A stretch of 64,000 nucleotides of DNA from GWE2-42-39 sp034003625 (GCA_034003625.1 JAVEYG010000019.1:1-64000); one strand, 5' to 3'. Counted from the stretch's first letter, positions 7,081 to 16,403 are shown. The notes: generated from the letters alone by a model not told the origin. Translations and numbers: made by a program.

Positions 7081-8178
7081 TTAAATCAGATAATTAACCG
7101 GGTTGGTTTTTATCTCCGATAAACGGACTGCAAATGTAGGGAATTTTTTTGTAAGTAATTCATAAAAAAGTTCATTCGTAAATTGTTCGCTTTCAAAATG
7201 TCCGATGTCGGCAATGAGTATTTTATTTTCCGCTTCAAAAAACTGATGGTATTTAAAATCTCCGGAAATAAAGGCATCGGCATTGGCAACGATGGCTGCA
7301 CGCAGGAAAGAGCTCCCCGAACCGCCTGCTACAGCCACTTTTTTAACTTTTTCATGAAGAAAAGCCGTATGTCTTATCACTTTGCAGCCAAAAATATTTT
7401 TTACTGAATGAAGAAATTCTTCTTCGTTCACCGCCTCGTCCAGTTCCCCAATCATGCCAAATCCTACCCAGGGATTGGGATTGTCGAGCGGATAAATATC
7501 GTAGGCCACTTCCTCGTATGGGTGCGCTTCCAGCAAAGCAGAAATAATCCGGTTTTGAAGATGTTTCGGGAAAATAGTTTCGAAACGGGTTTCATTTTCA
7601 AAATGTAATTTTCCTCTTTCGCCGACATACGGGTTAGTAGTTTCATCCCCACAAAAACTACCGGTCCCGGTTACAGTATATCCGCACGAGTCGTAATTCC
7701 CAATATGCCCCGCCCCTGCTTTAAACAGCGCACTGCGTACATTGTCGAGGCCGGTCGTGGGAACGAAGGTAACCAGCTTTTTCAACTGGCCTTCAACCGG
7801 GCTCAAAACCCGACAGGTTTTCAACCCCAGTTTTTCACATATTTTTGTATTGACGCCTCCATGCACGCTGTCGAAATTGGTATGGGCCGCATAAATGGCA
7901 ATATCATTTTTAATGGCTTTACGGATGCATCGTTCCGTTTCACTTTTCCCGGTGATTTTTTTTATCCCGGAGAAAATCAGCGGGTGGTGCGAAACAATCA
8001 TATTGAACCCCAACCGGATGGCCTCATCAATTACGGCTTCTGTAACGTCCAGCGTAATTAAAATTCCCTCCGCTTCTTCATCGGGATTTCCAATGCACAG
8101 TCCTGCATTGTCATATGATTCCTGATACGCGGCCGGAGCCAGGGTTTCAATAAATGAGGTGATTTCTTTTATCCGCAT
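7081..8178 (-). CDS. Nif3-like dinuclear metal-centre protein
   Basis: This encodes 365 residues, the long form of the Nif3/YbgI (DUF34) family, with a PII-like insert in the middle (about residues 130-235). Metal-binding His/Asp residues are visible at the N-terminal end (VSHHPLIFSG near residue 64, then AAHTNFD near 97). The C-terminal part has GDFKYHQFFEAE and DIGHFESE. Family members form toroidal hexamers with two metals per subunit. A GTP cyclohydrolase I type 2 label is often attached, but activity is not established generally. Its ATG shares one base with the merR stop codon (TAATG), so translation is coupled to merR. Confidence 0.92.
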   Translation of the reverse strand: MRIKEITSFIETLAPAAYQESYDNAGLCIGNPDEEAEGILITLDVTEAVIDEAIRLGFNMIVSHHPLIFSGIKKITGKSETERCIRKAIKNDIAIYAAHTNFDSVHGGVNTKICEKLGLKTCRVLSPVEGQLKKLVTFVPTTGLDNVRSALFKAGAGHIGNYDSCGYTVTGTGSFCGDETTNPYVGERGKLHFENETRFETIFPKHLQNRIISALLEAHPYEEVAYDIYPLDNPNPWVGFGMIGELDEAVNEEEFLHSVKNIFGCKVIRHTAFLHEKVKKVAVAGGSGSSFLRAAIVANADAFISGDFKYHQFFEAENKILIADIGHFESEQFTNELFYELLTKKFPTFAVRLSEIKTNPVNYLI

Positions 8179-8513
8179 TAAAGCTCATCTTTAATTTCGA
8201 CCAGCATCTGCCGGATGTGTTTCAACCGGTCGACAATAGCAAAGTTATCAATCGTTTCCGCCTGGTTTTCCCGAAGTTTCTTCCGGGCGCCTTCCAACGT
8301 CATCCCGCGCTCTTTTACCAGGTGATGAATCAGTTTTAGTTGCTCCAGGTCCTCTCTTGTAAACAAACGGTTTCCTTTTTTGTTTTTATGCGGTTTTACG
8401 CTGGGAAATTCCTTTTCCCAGAACCGTATCAGTGAGGTGTTTACATTGAACATGCTTGCAACCTCCCCGATCGAATAGTATACTTTTTCTATGACCGGTT
8501 TTTTGTAAGGCAC
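8178..8513 (-). CDS. MerR-family transcriptional regulator
   Basis: This encodes 111 residues. The N-terminal winged HTH of the MerR family is clear (YYSIGEVASMFNVNTSLIRF followed by WEKEFPSVKP, residues ~11-40). It continues with RLFTREDLEQLKLIHHLVKE and GMTLEGARKKL, the second half of the DNA-binding domain. There is only a short helical tail and no effector domain, so it is a minimal regulator. It is sandwiched between the M23 peptidase (11 bp upstream) and nif3 (1-bp overlap). This order recurs in Bacteroidota, and its target genes are not known. Confidence 0.9.
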   Translation of the reverse strand: MPYKKPVIEKVYYSIGEVASMFNVNTSLIRFWEKEFPSVKPHKNKKGNRLFTREDLEQLKLIHHLVKERGMTLEGARKKLRENQAETIDNFAIVDRLKHIRQMLVEIKDEL

Positions 8514-8524
8514 GGTACACGATT

Positions 8525-9505
8525 TTAGTCGAATGCTTGTCCAACGTTCGATGAAATAGCAATCATTTTTTCGTACTCTTCCGGGCTCAAATCCTTATAG
8601 AAATAGAAAGTCGGATCAACCGGTTTTCCGTCTTTATGAACTTCGTAATGCAGGTGTGGGCCAACTGAGCCGCCAGTATTGCCAACATACCCAATCACAT
8701 CGCCGCGTTTCACCTTTTGTCCTTCTTTTACCTTGAATCCATCCAAATGGGCGTACAACGTTTTATACCCGAACCCATGATTGATAACTAAGCACTGTCC
8801 GTACCCTGCCCGGCTGCGTTTATTGCCGCTGGCTTCTTCCACAACCCCGTCCCCCGTTGCATAGATCTCTGTCCCGGTTGGCGCCGTGAAATCCTGTCCT
8901 TCGTGAAATTTCCATATTTTGTAAATAGGGTGCATACGGAACGCAAAACCGGAAGCAGTACGGGTCAGATCTTTATTTGCAACCGGCATAATCGCAGGCA
9001 TACTGGCCAACATTTTTTCTTTGTCAAGGGCCATTTTCAATACCTCATCATACGACTTTGACTGGATGTATGCCTGTTTGGAAAGAATATCGAGCCTTTT
9101 TGCTGTCCGGATAACTAACTCTGAATTAGACAGGTTCTCCAGTTGCGAATATTTATTGGTTCCGCCAAAACCTGCTTTCCGGATAGATGACGGAATAGGG
9201 TCGGCTTCAAAGATTACCCGGTACAAATTATCGTCGCGCTGCTGTATTTCGTCTAATACTTTTTCCAACGTCCCCAAATCTTTATAAAGTAATTCATATT
9301 GCGTCTGTAACCTCTGATTTTCCTTTTTAAGGACTCTCATCCGGGGCGATTCGTAATATTGCAGAAACATTGCAGCCATTAATATGGCCAAGCCGACAGT
9401 TGAAAACAAATAAGTAAACAACCGCTTCAGCTTCATTATGATACTGACGGTAACTTTATCGTAGCTAAGGGTTTCCGGATTAAATTTATACTTAACTTTT
9501 GCCAT
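8525..9505 (-). CDS. M23-family zinc metallopeptidase (membrane-anchored)
   Basis: This encodes 326 residues from the ATG at 9505. One transmembrane segment (~30-48) is followed by a coiled-coil region (~55-95) and a LytM/M23 domain in the last ~130 residues. The zinc ligands are visible as HEGQDF (HxxxD) and HLHYEV (HxH). Such enzymes cleave peptide crosslinks in peptidoglycan or act as divisome/elongasome scaffolds in the periplasm. I chose 9505 over an upstream in-frame ATG at 9655 because a consensus promoter lies between them and an AGGAG sequence sits 9 bases before the chosen ATG. It is the first gene of the peptidase-MerR-nif3-zinc ribbon operon. Confidence 0.92.
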   Translation of the reverse strand: MAKVKYKFNPETLSYDKVTVSIIMKLKRLFTYLFSTVGLAILMAAMFLQYYESPRMRVLKKENQRLQTQYELLYKDLGTLEKVLDEIQQRDDNLYRVIFEADPIPSSIRKAGFGGTNKYSQLENLSNSELVIRTAKRLDILSKQAYIQSKSYDEVLKMALDKEKMLASMPAIMPVANKDLTRTASGFAFRMHPIYKIWKFHEGQDFTAPTGTEIYATGDGVVEEASGNKRSRAGYGQCLVINHGFGYKTLYAHLDGFKVKEGQKVKRGDVIGYVGNTGGSVGPHLHYEVHKDGKPVDPTFYFYKDLSPEEYEKMIAISSNVGQAFD

Positions 9506-9536
9506 GAAGCAAACTCCTTGAGAATTTATTTTTCGA

Positions 9537-9570
9537 TTTGTATCAAATTTAAGTAAATAATCTAACTTTG
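9537..9570 (+). promoter_or_regulatory. Candidate alaS promoter
   Basis: TTTG (9537-9540) and TAACTTTG (9563-9570) are 22 nt apart, slightly long for the Bacteroidota consensus. It would give a leader of about 100 nt before the ATG at 9680. It overlaps the divergent peptidase promoter. Confidence 0.55.
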
Positions 9571-9574
9571 CAAC
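9544..9574 (-). promoter_or_regulatory. Promoter of the M23 peptidase operon
   Basis: On the minus strand GTTG (9574-9571) and TAAATTTG (9551-9544) are separated by 19 nt, matching the Bacteroidota consensus. It lies about 39 nt upstream of the ATG at 9505, which rules out the longer start at 9655. Confidence 0.7.
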
Positions 9575-9679
9575 ACTCTGAAAAAACGAGCTTTGCCAGC
9601 GCGAAACAAATCTAATAATTTTATCGGTAGCGGGAAACGGTTTGTTGGCTGACATCGGTATTTTAACAATTTTTATAAA

Positions 9680-12307
9680 ATGAAGGCGATGAATTCGAAA
9701 GAGATCAGGAAAGCATTTTTAGATTTTTTTATTGAAAAAGAACATACTATTGTTAATTCGGCCCCGATGGTCGTAAAAAATGACCCGACCCTGATGTTTA
9801 CCAACGCAGGGATGAACCAGTTTAAAGACTGGTTTCTGGGAAACGAACCTGCCAAATGGAACCGGGTCGCCGACACACAAAAATGCCTCCGGGTTTCGGG
9901 CAAACACAACGACTTAGAAGAAGTCGGACACGATACATATCATCATACCATGTTTGAAATGCTTGGGAACTGGTCGTTCGGGAATTATTTCAAGAAAGAA
10001 GCGATCGACTGGGCCTGGGAATTCCTGCACGAACGCATGGGCATTCCTGCCGACCGTATGTATGCCACCGTATTTGAAGGAAGCGCCGGCGACAAACTGG
10101 AGAAAGATGTGGAAGCCTTCAATTTCTGGAAACGCCATTTGCCGGAAGAACGCATTATCGACGGCAGCAAAAAAGACAACTTCTGGGAAATGGGCGACAC
10201 CGGTCCCTGCGGCCCCTGCTCCGAAATCCATGTGGATATTCGTGATGACAACGAACGAGCCAGGATTCCCGGCATACAACTAATAAATAAAGACCACCCG
10301 CAGGTAATTGAGATATGGAACTTAGTATTCATCCAGTTCAACCGGAAAGCCGACGGAAGTTTGCAGGAATTGCCGGCCAGGCATGTCGACACGGGAATGG
10401 GCTTCGAGCGTTTGTGCATGGTACTGCAAGGCAAAAAATCGAATTACGACACCGATATTTTTCAGACCACCATTGCCAAAATTGCGGAACTGAGCAATAA
10501 AAAATATGGCGTGAACGAAAAAGAATCGATTGCCATGCGCGTCATTGCCGACCACCTCCGCGCCATTTCGTTTGCCATTGCCGACGGGCAACTGCCGTCG
10601 AACAACAAGGCCGGTTACGTGATCCGCCGCATTTTGCGACGGGCTGTCCGTTACGGATATACCTTCCTCGGATTTCGCGAAGCTTTTATTTATAAATTAG
10701 TTGAAGTGCTGAAAACCCAGATGGGTGAAGCATTTCCTGAATTAGTCGCCCAGCAGGTACTAATTGAAAAAGTAATAAAGGAGGAAGAAGAATCGTTCCT
10801 TCGGACATTAGAAACCGGCATCCGCCTGCTCGATGAGATAATTGCAAAAGTGAAAAACGAAAACAGGAACGAAATTAACGGGGAAGACGCTTTTACCCTT
10901 TACGATACCTTTGGGTTTCCACTCGACCTGACCGAACTGATTTGCCGTGAAAAAGGCATGACTGTCGATCAGGCTGGCTTTTCTATTGAAATGGAAGAAC
11001 AGAAGAATCGGTCGCGCCACGCTGCCGCGCAGGAAACCGACGACTGGGTGGAACTACATCCAATCGGATCGGTCGAATTTCTGGGCTACGAGTACATAGA
11101 AGCAAAAGTGCGGATTGCCCGGTATCGCAAAGTAGTTCAGAAAAAGAAAGAATTTTATCATTTAGTGTTCGACAAAACTCCATTTTATGGCGAATCGGGC
11201 GGACAGGTAGGCGACACTGGATATATTGAAGCCAATGGTAAAAAAACCATCATTGTAGATACCCAACGCGAGAACAATCTCATCATCCATGTTGTCAACG
11301 AACTTCCGGCCAATCCGGAAGCTGAATTTCTGGCGGTGGTGAACAGCCCGAAACGGAAACAAATTGCCAATAACCACACAGCCACCCACCTGCTCGACCA
11401 CGCCCTGCGCGAAGTGCTGGGAACGCATGTTGAACAGAAAGGTTCGCTGGTACAGGCCGATTACCTTCGTTTTGACTTTTCCCATTTCCAGAAAGTCACC
11501 AAAGAAGAACTCGACCGCATCCAGCAAAAAGTGAACGAAATGATCCGTGAAAACATTCCGAGAGACGAAAAACGCGATATCCCCTTTGATGAAGCAAAAA
11601 AAATGGGCGCTATCGCTTTATTTGGTGAAAAGTACGGCGACACGGTACGGGTGATCAAATTTGGCGGTTCGGTGGAACTTTGCGGTGGCACGCACGTTCC
11701 GGCAACCGGACAAATCGGCCTGTTTATCATCATCTCTGAAAGCGCTATTTCAGCAGGGGTCCGCCGCATCGAGGCCATTTCCGGAGAAAAAGCAGAAGCT
11801 TTTGTAAAAAAGCATACGGAGGAACTTGCCGAACTGCGGGCCCTTCTGAACAATACCCAAAACCTGAAAAAATCGGTAGAAGATTTGCTTACTGAGAACT
11901 CAAGGCTTCAGAAACAAATCGAACATTTTGAAAGAAAAGCTGCTGCAGGGATAAAAGACGAACTGAAAAATAAAATTACCGTGGTAAACGGAATAAACGT
12001 AATTGCAGAAAAGATCAACCTCGATTCGGCCCAGGCTGTCAAAGACCTGGCTTTCCAGCTAAAAGGCGAACTGGAAAATTTGTTCCTTGTATTGGGCGCT
12101 GAAATCGAAGGAAAACCCAGCCTTTCGATAATGGTTTCCGACAACCTGATTTCTGAAAAAGGCCTAAATGCCGGCCAGATTGTACGAGAAGCAGCAAAAG
12201 AAATGCAGGGAGGCGGTGGCGGACAAGCCTTTTATGCAACGGCAGGCGGCAAAAATGTGGCCGGGTTATCTGCAGCTATTGAGAAAGCAAAGTCGTTCGT
12301 AAAGTAA
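9680..12307 (+). CDS. alaS: Alanine--tRNA ligase
   Basis: This encodes 875 residues, full length for bacterial AlaRS. The class II catalytic core is at the N-terminus (FFIEKEH and FTNAGMNQFKDWFLG, with EVGHDTYHHTMFEMLGNWS near residue 75). The editing domain carries the zinc motifs HTATHLLDHAL (~566) and CGGTHVP (~668). The C-terminal oligomerisation (C-Ala) domain ends in a Gly-rich GGGGGQAFYATAGG segment. It charges tRNA-Ala in the cytoplasm and hydrolyses mischarged Ser/Gly. It is divergently transcribed from the peptidase operon with overlapping promoters, and its stop lies 1 bp from the stop of the convergent EEP-family gene. Confidence 0.98.
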   Translation: MKAMNSKEIRKAFLDFFIEKEHTIVNSAPMVVKNDPTLMFTNAGMNQFKDWFLGNEPAKWNRVADTQKCLRVSGKHNDLEEVGHDTYHHTMFEMLGNWSFGNYFKKEAIDWAWEFLHERMGIPADRMYATVFEGSAGDKLEKDVEAFNFWKRHLPEERIIDGSKKDNFWEMGDTGPCGPCSEIHVDIRDDNERARIPGIQLINKDHPQVIEIWNLVFIQFNRKADGSLQELPARHVDTGMGFERLCMVLQGKKSNYDTDIFQTTIAKIAELSNKKYGVNEKESIAMRVIADHLRAISFAIADGQLPSNNKAGYVIRRILRRAVRYGYTFLGFREAFIYKLVEVLKTQMGEAFPELVAQQVLIEKVIKEEEESFLRTLETGIRLLDEIIAKVKNENRNEINGEDAFTLYDTFGFPLDLTELICREKGMTVDQAGFSIEMEEQKNRSRHAAAQETDDWVELHPIGSVEFLGYEYIEAKVRIARYRKVVQKKKEFYHLVFDKTPFYGESGGQVGDTGYIEANGKKTIIVDTQRENNLIIHVVNELPANPEAEFLAVVNSPKRKQIANNHTATHLLDHALREVLGTHVEQKGSLVQADYLRFDFSHFQKVTKEELDRIQQKVNEMIRENIPRDEKRDIPFDEAKKMGAIALFGEKYGDTVRVIKFGGSVELCGGTHVPATGQIGLFIIISESAISAGVRRIEAISGEKAEAFVKKHTEELAELRALLNNTQNLKKSVEDLLTENSRLQKQIEHFERKAAAGIKDELKNKITVVNGINVIAEKINLDSAQAVKDLAFQLKGELENLFLVLGAEIEGKPSLSIMVSDNLISEKGLNAGQIVREAAKEMQGGGGGQAFYATAGGKNVAGLSAAIEKAKSFVK

Positions 12308-12308
12308 T

Positions 12309-13316
12309 TTACTGAACCTTTATTTCTATGATGATGGGCAGGTGATCGGAAAAACCTCCGTTATACCGAAATCCGTTAAATGTACGGAAAGGCCTGTACC
12401 CAGCATATTTGGGGTCTTTTTCAAGCAGAAAATCAGGAGAAAAAATACCTGCGGCGCAATCCTTCAACAGGTTTTTGCTGACAATGAACTGATCAAAAAC
12501 AGCCCATTCGTGTTGATGCTTTAATGTGCCGGTTGGCAAATTATCCCATTCTGCAGACAGGTTTATTAATTCCGCATTTTCCGAATCTTTCGGAGAAAAG
12601 GCATTCAGAACTTTTGACAGGCTTTCATCCTGGGGCTGGTCATTGAAATCGCCCATGCAAATAATGTTTGCATCCGGATCATTTTTCATAATGTTACGAA
12701 TGGCATTTTTCAGGTGCCCGGCTGCCCGTTTTCGGTCCGCATCGGTTTCCATCAACCCTCCATAACGTGACGGCCAGTGATTGACAAGAAAATGAAATAC
12801 TTTTTCATTCTGAAACTTTCCGGAAACATGAAGTATTTCGCGGGTGGCAATAGTATCTCCCCTTTCACTGGTAATTGGAATTGCCGAGTAGTTTTCAGGG
12901 AAAAACACGTTTTTTCGGTAAAGAAAGGCTACATCAATACCGCGATGATCAGGTGAATCTTTGTGGATAATCCGGTATTGTGCTTTTTTTAGTAACGGGT
13001 GCCCCACTAATTTTTCGAGTACAAAAAGATTTTCAATTTCACACAAGCCTATGATCCCGGGTGATTCCCATGCTCCGGAAGCTGCTACAACTACTTTGGC
13101 CAGACGATCGATCTTCTGCTCCAGTTTTTTGTTCGTCCAGTGGCGATCGCCATTCGGGGTAAATTCATCGTCGTTGGTAAAAGGATGATCTTCTGTATCG
13201 AACAGGTTTTCTACGTTATAAAACAGTATCCTGTATCTGGTTTCTTCTGCCTGGTTTTGCGGAAAAATATAAGATGGCAGTAAAAATAACAGGATGAGGG
13301 CGAAAATAGATCGCAT
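12309..13316 (-). CDS. Secreted endonuclease/exonuclease/phosphatase-family protein
   Basis: This encodes 335 residues from the ATG at 13316, which begins a signal peptide (MRSIFALILLFLLPS). An in-frame ATG 63 bp upstream overlaps the preceding gene and lacks this feature. The EEP fold is marked by FYNVENLFDTEDHP near residue 33, IGLCEIEN, NHWPSRYGG, MGDFNDQP and the terminal SDHLPI, the metal and catalytic residues of DNase I/sphingomyelinase-like enzymes. The substrate may be a nucleic acid, phosphodiester or phospholipid and cannot be decided here. Export implies a periplasmic or extracellular role. It follows the lipoprotein gene by 10 bp and is likely co-transcribed. Confidence 0.88.
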   Translation of the reverse strand: MRSIFALILLFLLPSYIFPQNQAEETRYRILFYNVENLFDTEDHPFTNDDEFTPNGDRHWTNKKLEQKIDRLAKVVVAASGAWESPGIIGLCEIENLFVLEKLVGHPLLKKAQYRIIHKDSPDHRGIDVAFLYRKNVFFPENYSAIPITSERGDTIATREILHVSGKFQNEKVFHFLVNHWPSRYGGLMETDADRKRAAGHLKNAIRNIMKNDPDANIICMGDFNDQPQDESLSKVLNAFSPKDSENAELINLSAEWDNLPTGTLKHQHEWAVFDQFIVSKNLLKDCAAGIFSPDFLLEKDPKYAGYRPFRTFNGFRYNGGFSDHLPIIIEIKVQ

Positions 13317-13326
13317 CAGGGAAAAG

Positions 13327-14757
13327 TTATTTTTTCTTTTCAATCCGCTCGTAAGCGCCAAGGTCGGGAGCGTTATCATCGAGCCGGTTATTCGATTTCA
13401 GGTCAAACGGAAATAAGCGTGCATAATCGGTTTTTCCTGCATCTTTGGCCGGGCTCAGCGTATCTAACTCAAAATTGTACGTTTCGTAAGGATCAACAAA
13501 TTTAGGATTCTTTCCTTTCAGTATATTGATAAAACGGGAGGTGTTCGAGGTTTTGAAAGTATCGGCTACCTGCAGGATACAATGATCAAATTTGCATGCA
13601 AAATTTGCCTTGCCCGATTGCCCGAGTTCCAGTTCGTTCCCATGCCCCACATTGCCGGTAATGATGCAATTCCCAAAAGTAGCCTTGTTCAGGTCTTTGA
13701 TAAACGTATTTCCTTCACTAACAATCAATACGTTGGACACAACAAGCGACGGAGTATTCCTGATCTTATTGGTATATTTTCCCCAATAATTGGCCAGGGT
13801 CGAATGATAAAACTCATAGCTGCCGCCAATGAGCGCGGCCAGGTAAAAGCCACAATTGGTAACCAAACAGTTATCCGCTTTAATTTCCGATTTCATGGCA
13901 AAAATCCCGGCATAGGCCATATTCCGGATTTTTGAATTAGACAGTTTCAATGAAGCATATCCTTCATGTTCAATAGTGCCAACCTGAAGACCAATATTTG
14001 CATTTTTGATTTCCACGAAATTCATTTCGTTTTTGTAACTTCCGGAATAGAGCAAAACTCCGTTCCATTGGTCGGGCACATCCGAATAAACATCTTCGAG
14101 CCGGTCCCCCTGCATGACAATCGGCTTGTCAAATGTCCCGTTGGCAATCAATTTTCCCCTGACATAAAGGCCTGCATCCTTATGAAAATAAATTTTGGCC
14201 CCGGGTTCGATCGTCAGGGTCGCAGTACTGTCGACAATCGCGTAATTATAAATCAGATATGGCTTCTCGTTGGTCCAGGTTTTCGATTTCCTTATAATGT
14301 CATCTTTTACCAGGTTAAAATCCTGTCCCCATGCAAGCAGGTCTACATCCTGTAAATTCATGTTGGTAATAAATTCGATGGAATCTTTTACCACCATCGG
14401 CAGGCTTTGTCCGTTCGGATCAACAGTTACCTCCACAAAAATATAAATGCTGTCATGAGGATCAATTTCAAGACCAAGGACTTCATTACCCATCATCCCA
14501 TTAATGTTGAGCCTGAAATTGGAATTGTCGCCACCGGCAAGGCGTACGCTCGAAATTAAGATTTTCTGGTCGTAAGGGTTATAAATTTTCAGGTGTTCGG
14601 TAGTGGAACCAATGCTTGTGAAAACTGTATCGAACATGACCGTATCGGCGGAAAATTTCAACCGGGCATCAGGCGATGAAAGATATTTTTCATCTTCGCA
14701 GGAACTGAGCCAGATAACAGCAAGTACCACAAAAAATATGTAGCAAAGTTTATTCAC
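13327..14757 (-). CDS. Outer-membrane-type lipoprotein with right-handed beta-helix repeats
   Basis: This encodes 476 residues from a GTG at 14757, giving a lipoprotein signal with lipobox WLSSC (Cys20). The following acidic residues suit export to the cell surface in Bacteroidota. Residues ~30-170 form a beta-sandwich-like region (FDTVFTSIGSTTEHLKIYNP), and ~180-430 show repeated short strands typical of parallel beta-helix proteins (SLKLSNSKIRNMAYAG, SEIKADNCLVTNCG). The C-terminus ends NAPDLGAYER, a signature of choice-of-anchor-Q-like lipoproteins. An ATG at 14832 is in frame but lies upstream of a -7 element (TACATTTG, minus strand 14805-14798), so GTG is preferred. Its function is unknown; it is the first gene of a pair with the EEP-family protein. 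Confidence 0.8.
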   Translation of the reverse strand: MNKLCYIFFVVLAVIWLSSCEDEKYLSSPDARLKFSADTVMFDTVFTSIGSTTEHLKIYNPYDQKILISSVRLAGGDNSNFRLNINGMMGNEVLGLEIDPHDSIYIFVEVTVDPNGQSLPMVVKDSIEFITNMNLQDVDLLAWGQDFNLVKDDIIRKSKTWTNEKPYLIYNYAIVDSTATLTIEPGAKIYFHKDAGLYVRGKLIANGTFDKPIVMQGDRLEDVYSDVPDQWNGVLLYSGSYKNEMNFVEIKNANIGLQVGTIEHEGYASLKLSNSKIRNMAYAGIFAMKSEIKADNCLVTNCGFYLAALIGGSYEFYHSTLANYWGKYTNKIRNTPSLVVSNVLIVSEGNTFIKDLNKATFGNCIITGNVGHGNELELGQSGKANFACKFDHCILQVADTFKTSNTSRFINILKGKNPKFVDPYETYNFELDTLSPAKDAGKTDYARLFPFDLKSNNRLDDNAPDLGAYERIEKKK

Positions 14758-14797
14758 AAATGGTTTTTGGTTTAACGTCAGATTCCACCTGATATTG

Positions 14798-14805
14798 CAA
14801 ATGTA
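14798..14805 (-). promoter_or_regulatory. -7 element upstream of the beta-helix lipoprotein
   Basis: TACATTTG on the minus strand fits TAnnTTTG and lies ~40 nt upstream of the GTG at 14757. A correctly spaced -33 TTTG is not obvious. Confidence 0.45.
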
Positions 14806-14884
14806 ATAAATGATTTTTACAAATTTTAACATTTGCTTCCGTTCAGCGAAAATATATCGTTTTTATTTGCTTTGGACAGATAAA

Positions 14885-14914
14885 AAAGAGGGAAAATTCT
14901 CATCTTCCCTCTTT
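14885..14914 (-). terminator. Rho-independent terminator of tRNA-Phe
   Basis: A perfect 10-bp stem (AAAGAGGGAA 14885-14894 with TTCCCTCTTT 14905-14914) is followed on the minus strand by T-residues (A-run at 14882-14887 on the plus strand). It starts 4 nt after the tRNA 3' end. Confidence 0.85.
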
Positions 14915-14917
14915 CGG

Positions 14918-14990
14918 TGGTGCCACTCGGGATCGAACCAAGGACACATGGATTTTCAGTCCATTGCTCTACCAACTGAGCTATGGCACC
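14918..14990 (-). tRNA. tRNA-Phe (GAA)
   Basis: The 73-nt minus-strand cloverleaf has acceptor stem GGTGCCA / TGGCACC with discriminator A, D-loop AGCTCAGTTGGTAGAGC, an anticodon loop reading CTGAAAA (anticodon GAA), and T-arm GGTTCGATCC. The next bases are CCG, so a complete CCA tail is not encoded and must be added. It has its own promoter and terminator. Confidence 0.97.
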
Positions 14991-15006
14991 GTTGATTTTG
15001 CGGTGG

Positions 15007-15036
15007 CAAATATATATCAAAAATCCGAATTACAAA
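15007..15036 (-). promoter_or_regulatory. Promoter of tRNA-Phe
   Basis: On the minus strand TTTG (15036-15033) and TATATTTG (15014-15007) are separated by 18 nt. The predicted start is about 10 nt before the tRNA 5' end at 14990. Confidence 0.7.
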
Positions 15037-15149
15037 AAAAAAATAGCCGGCCCTGTTCTTTTTTATTTAACCAGTTGTATAAACGGAACTTATCCCGGAT
15101 TTATTTTTGTTCTTTTTCAAATTTCCCGCAATTTCTCGTTAAGGTTTTC

Positions 15150-15157
15150 TACTTTTG
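15150..15157 (+). promoter_or_regulatory. -7 element upstream of the M16 peptidase
   Basis: TACTTTTG fits TAnnTTTG and lies 24 nt before the ATG at 15182. It favours that start over an in-frame upstream start that would fall inside the element. The -33 region is weak. Confidence 0.5.
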
Positions 15158-15181
15158 CAATCCAAATTTTTAGCTTTTTGC

Positions 15182-16402
15182 ATGCAGTTAAATTTTCATA
15201 TATTGAGGAATGGCATTCGACTGATCCATCAACAGGTGGTTTCTCCGGTGGCACATTTCGGGGCTATCCTGAATACCGGGTCGCGCGACGAAGAAAAAGA
15301 TGAACAGGGAATTGCACACTTCATTGAACATGTGATTTTTAAAGGCACAAAGAGGCGAAAAGCCTACCACATCATCAGCCGGATTGAGGATGTGGGAGGG
15401 GAACTGAATGCTTATACGACCAAAGAAGAAACAGCAGTATATGCTACTTTTCTGAATGAAGATTACGAGCGTTCGATGGAGCTGATCAGCGACATCCTGA
15501 CCAATAGTACTTTCCCGGAAAAAGAAATAGAAAAGGAAAAAGAAGTGGTAATTGAAGAAATAAATTCATACAAAGACAGCCCTTCGGAACTGATTTTTGA
15601 TGAGTTTGAGGAAGTACTTTTCGACGGGCATCCCATTGCACGCAATATTTTAGGCACCCCCGAAAATGTAAAACAGTTCAGCCGAAAGAATATTTTTGAT
15701 TTCATTGCCCGAAATTATCATACCGACCAGATGGTGCTTAGTTCGGTCGGGAATTTGCCTTTTGAAAAAATGATCCGGTTTGCAGAAAAATATTTTGGCG
15801 GCATTCCGGAAAAACGAAGGACTACGAAAAGAGAAAGTTTTTACAATTATCAGGCTTCCCGCCGGATTGTGCAAAAAGACACTTTTCAGGCGCACTGTAT
15901 CGTGGGGAACATTGCATACGATCATCAGCACCCGCACCGCATCGGGATGGTGCTGCTCAACAACATCCTGGGAGGCCAGTCAATGAATTCACGGCTCAAC
16001 CTGGCACTACGAGAGCGAAACGGCCTGGCATACAATATCGAATCGAACTATACGGCATATTCTGATACGGGAGAATTCAGTATTTATTTCGGTACCGATA
16101 AGGAAAACCTCGACCGGGCTATCGGATTGATCGAGAAAGAACTCCGGCAACTAAAATCGAAGGAATTGGGTTTTCAGCAAATAAGTAAGGCAAAAAAACA
16201 ACTCATCGGCCAACTGGCTATTTCAAGTGAAAACAGGGAAGACCTGATGCTCTCCATCGGAAAAAGTTATTTACTGTACGATAAAGTAGACAGTATGGAA
16301 CAGGTTTACCGAAAAATAGACCGGCTTACCAGCCGCGAAATACTGGATATCTCAAACGAAATATTTGACCCGTCGCTGACCAGCATTTTAATATATAAAT
16401 AG
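15182..16402 (+). CDS. M16-family (insulinase-like) zinc peptidase
   Basis: This encodes 406 residues. The inverted zinc motif HFIEH is at residues 46-50, with the downstream glutamate expected in the EETAVYATFLNED region, so the active half is complete. The C-terminal M16 domain (about residues 165-340) contains the conserved RNGLAYNIESNY segment (R/Y substrate-clamp region). This length corresponds to a single-chain processing-peptidase-like M16B protein. No signal peptide is visible, so a cytoplasmic location is likely. The gene ends 1 bp before an O-methyltransferase gene, forming a two-gene operon. Confidence 0.93.
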   Translation: MQLNFHILRNGIRLIHQQVVSPVAHFGAILNTGSRDEEKDEQGIAHFIEHVIFKGTKRRKAYHIISRIEDVGGELNAYTTKEETAVYATFLNEDYERSMELISDILTNSTFPEKEIEKEKEVVIEEINSYKDSPSELIFDEFEEVLFDGHPIARNILGTPENVKQFSRKNIFDFIARNYHTDQMVLSSVGNLPFEKMIRFAEKYFGGIPEKRRTTKRESFYNYQASRRIVQKDTFQAHCIVGNIAYDHQHPHRIGMVLLNNILGGQSMNSRLNLALRERNGLAYNIESNYTAYSDTGEFSIYFGTDKENLDRAIGLIEKELRQLKSKELGFQQISKAKKQLIGQLAISSENREDLMLSIGKSYLLYDKVDSMEQVYRKIDRLTSREILDISNEIFDPSLTSILIYK

Positions 16403-16403
16403 G

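Noticed and set aside
9575..9679. Possible riboswitch or T-box in the alaS leader
   Set aside because: The leader is about 100 nt and I see no conserved T-box or other riboswitch core.
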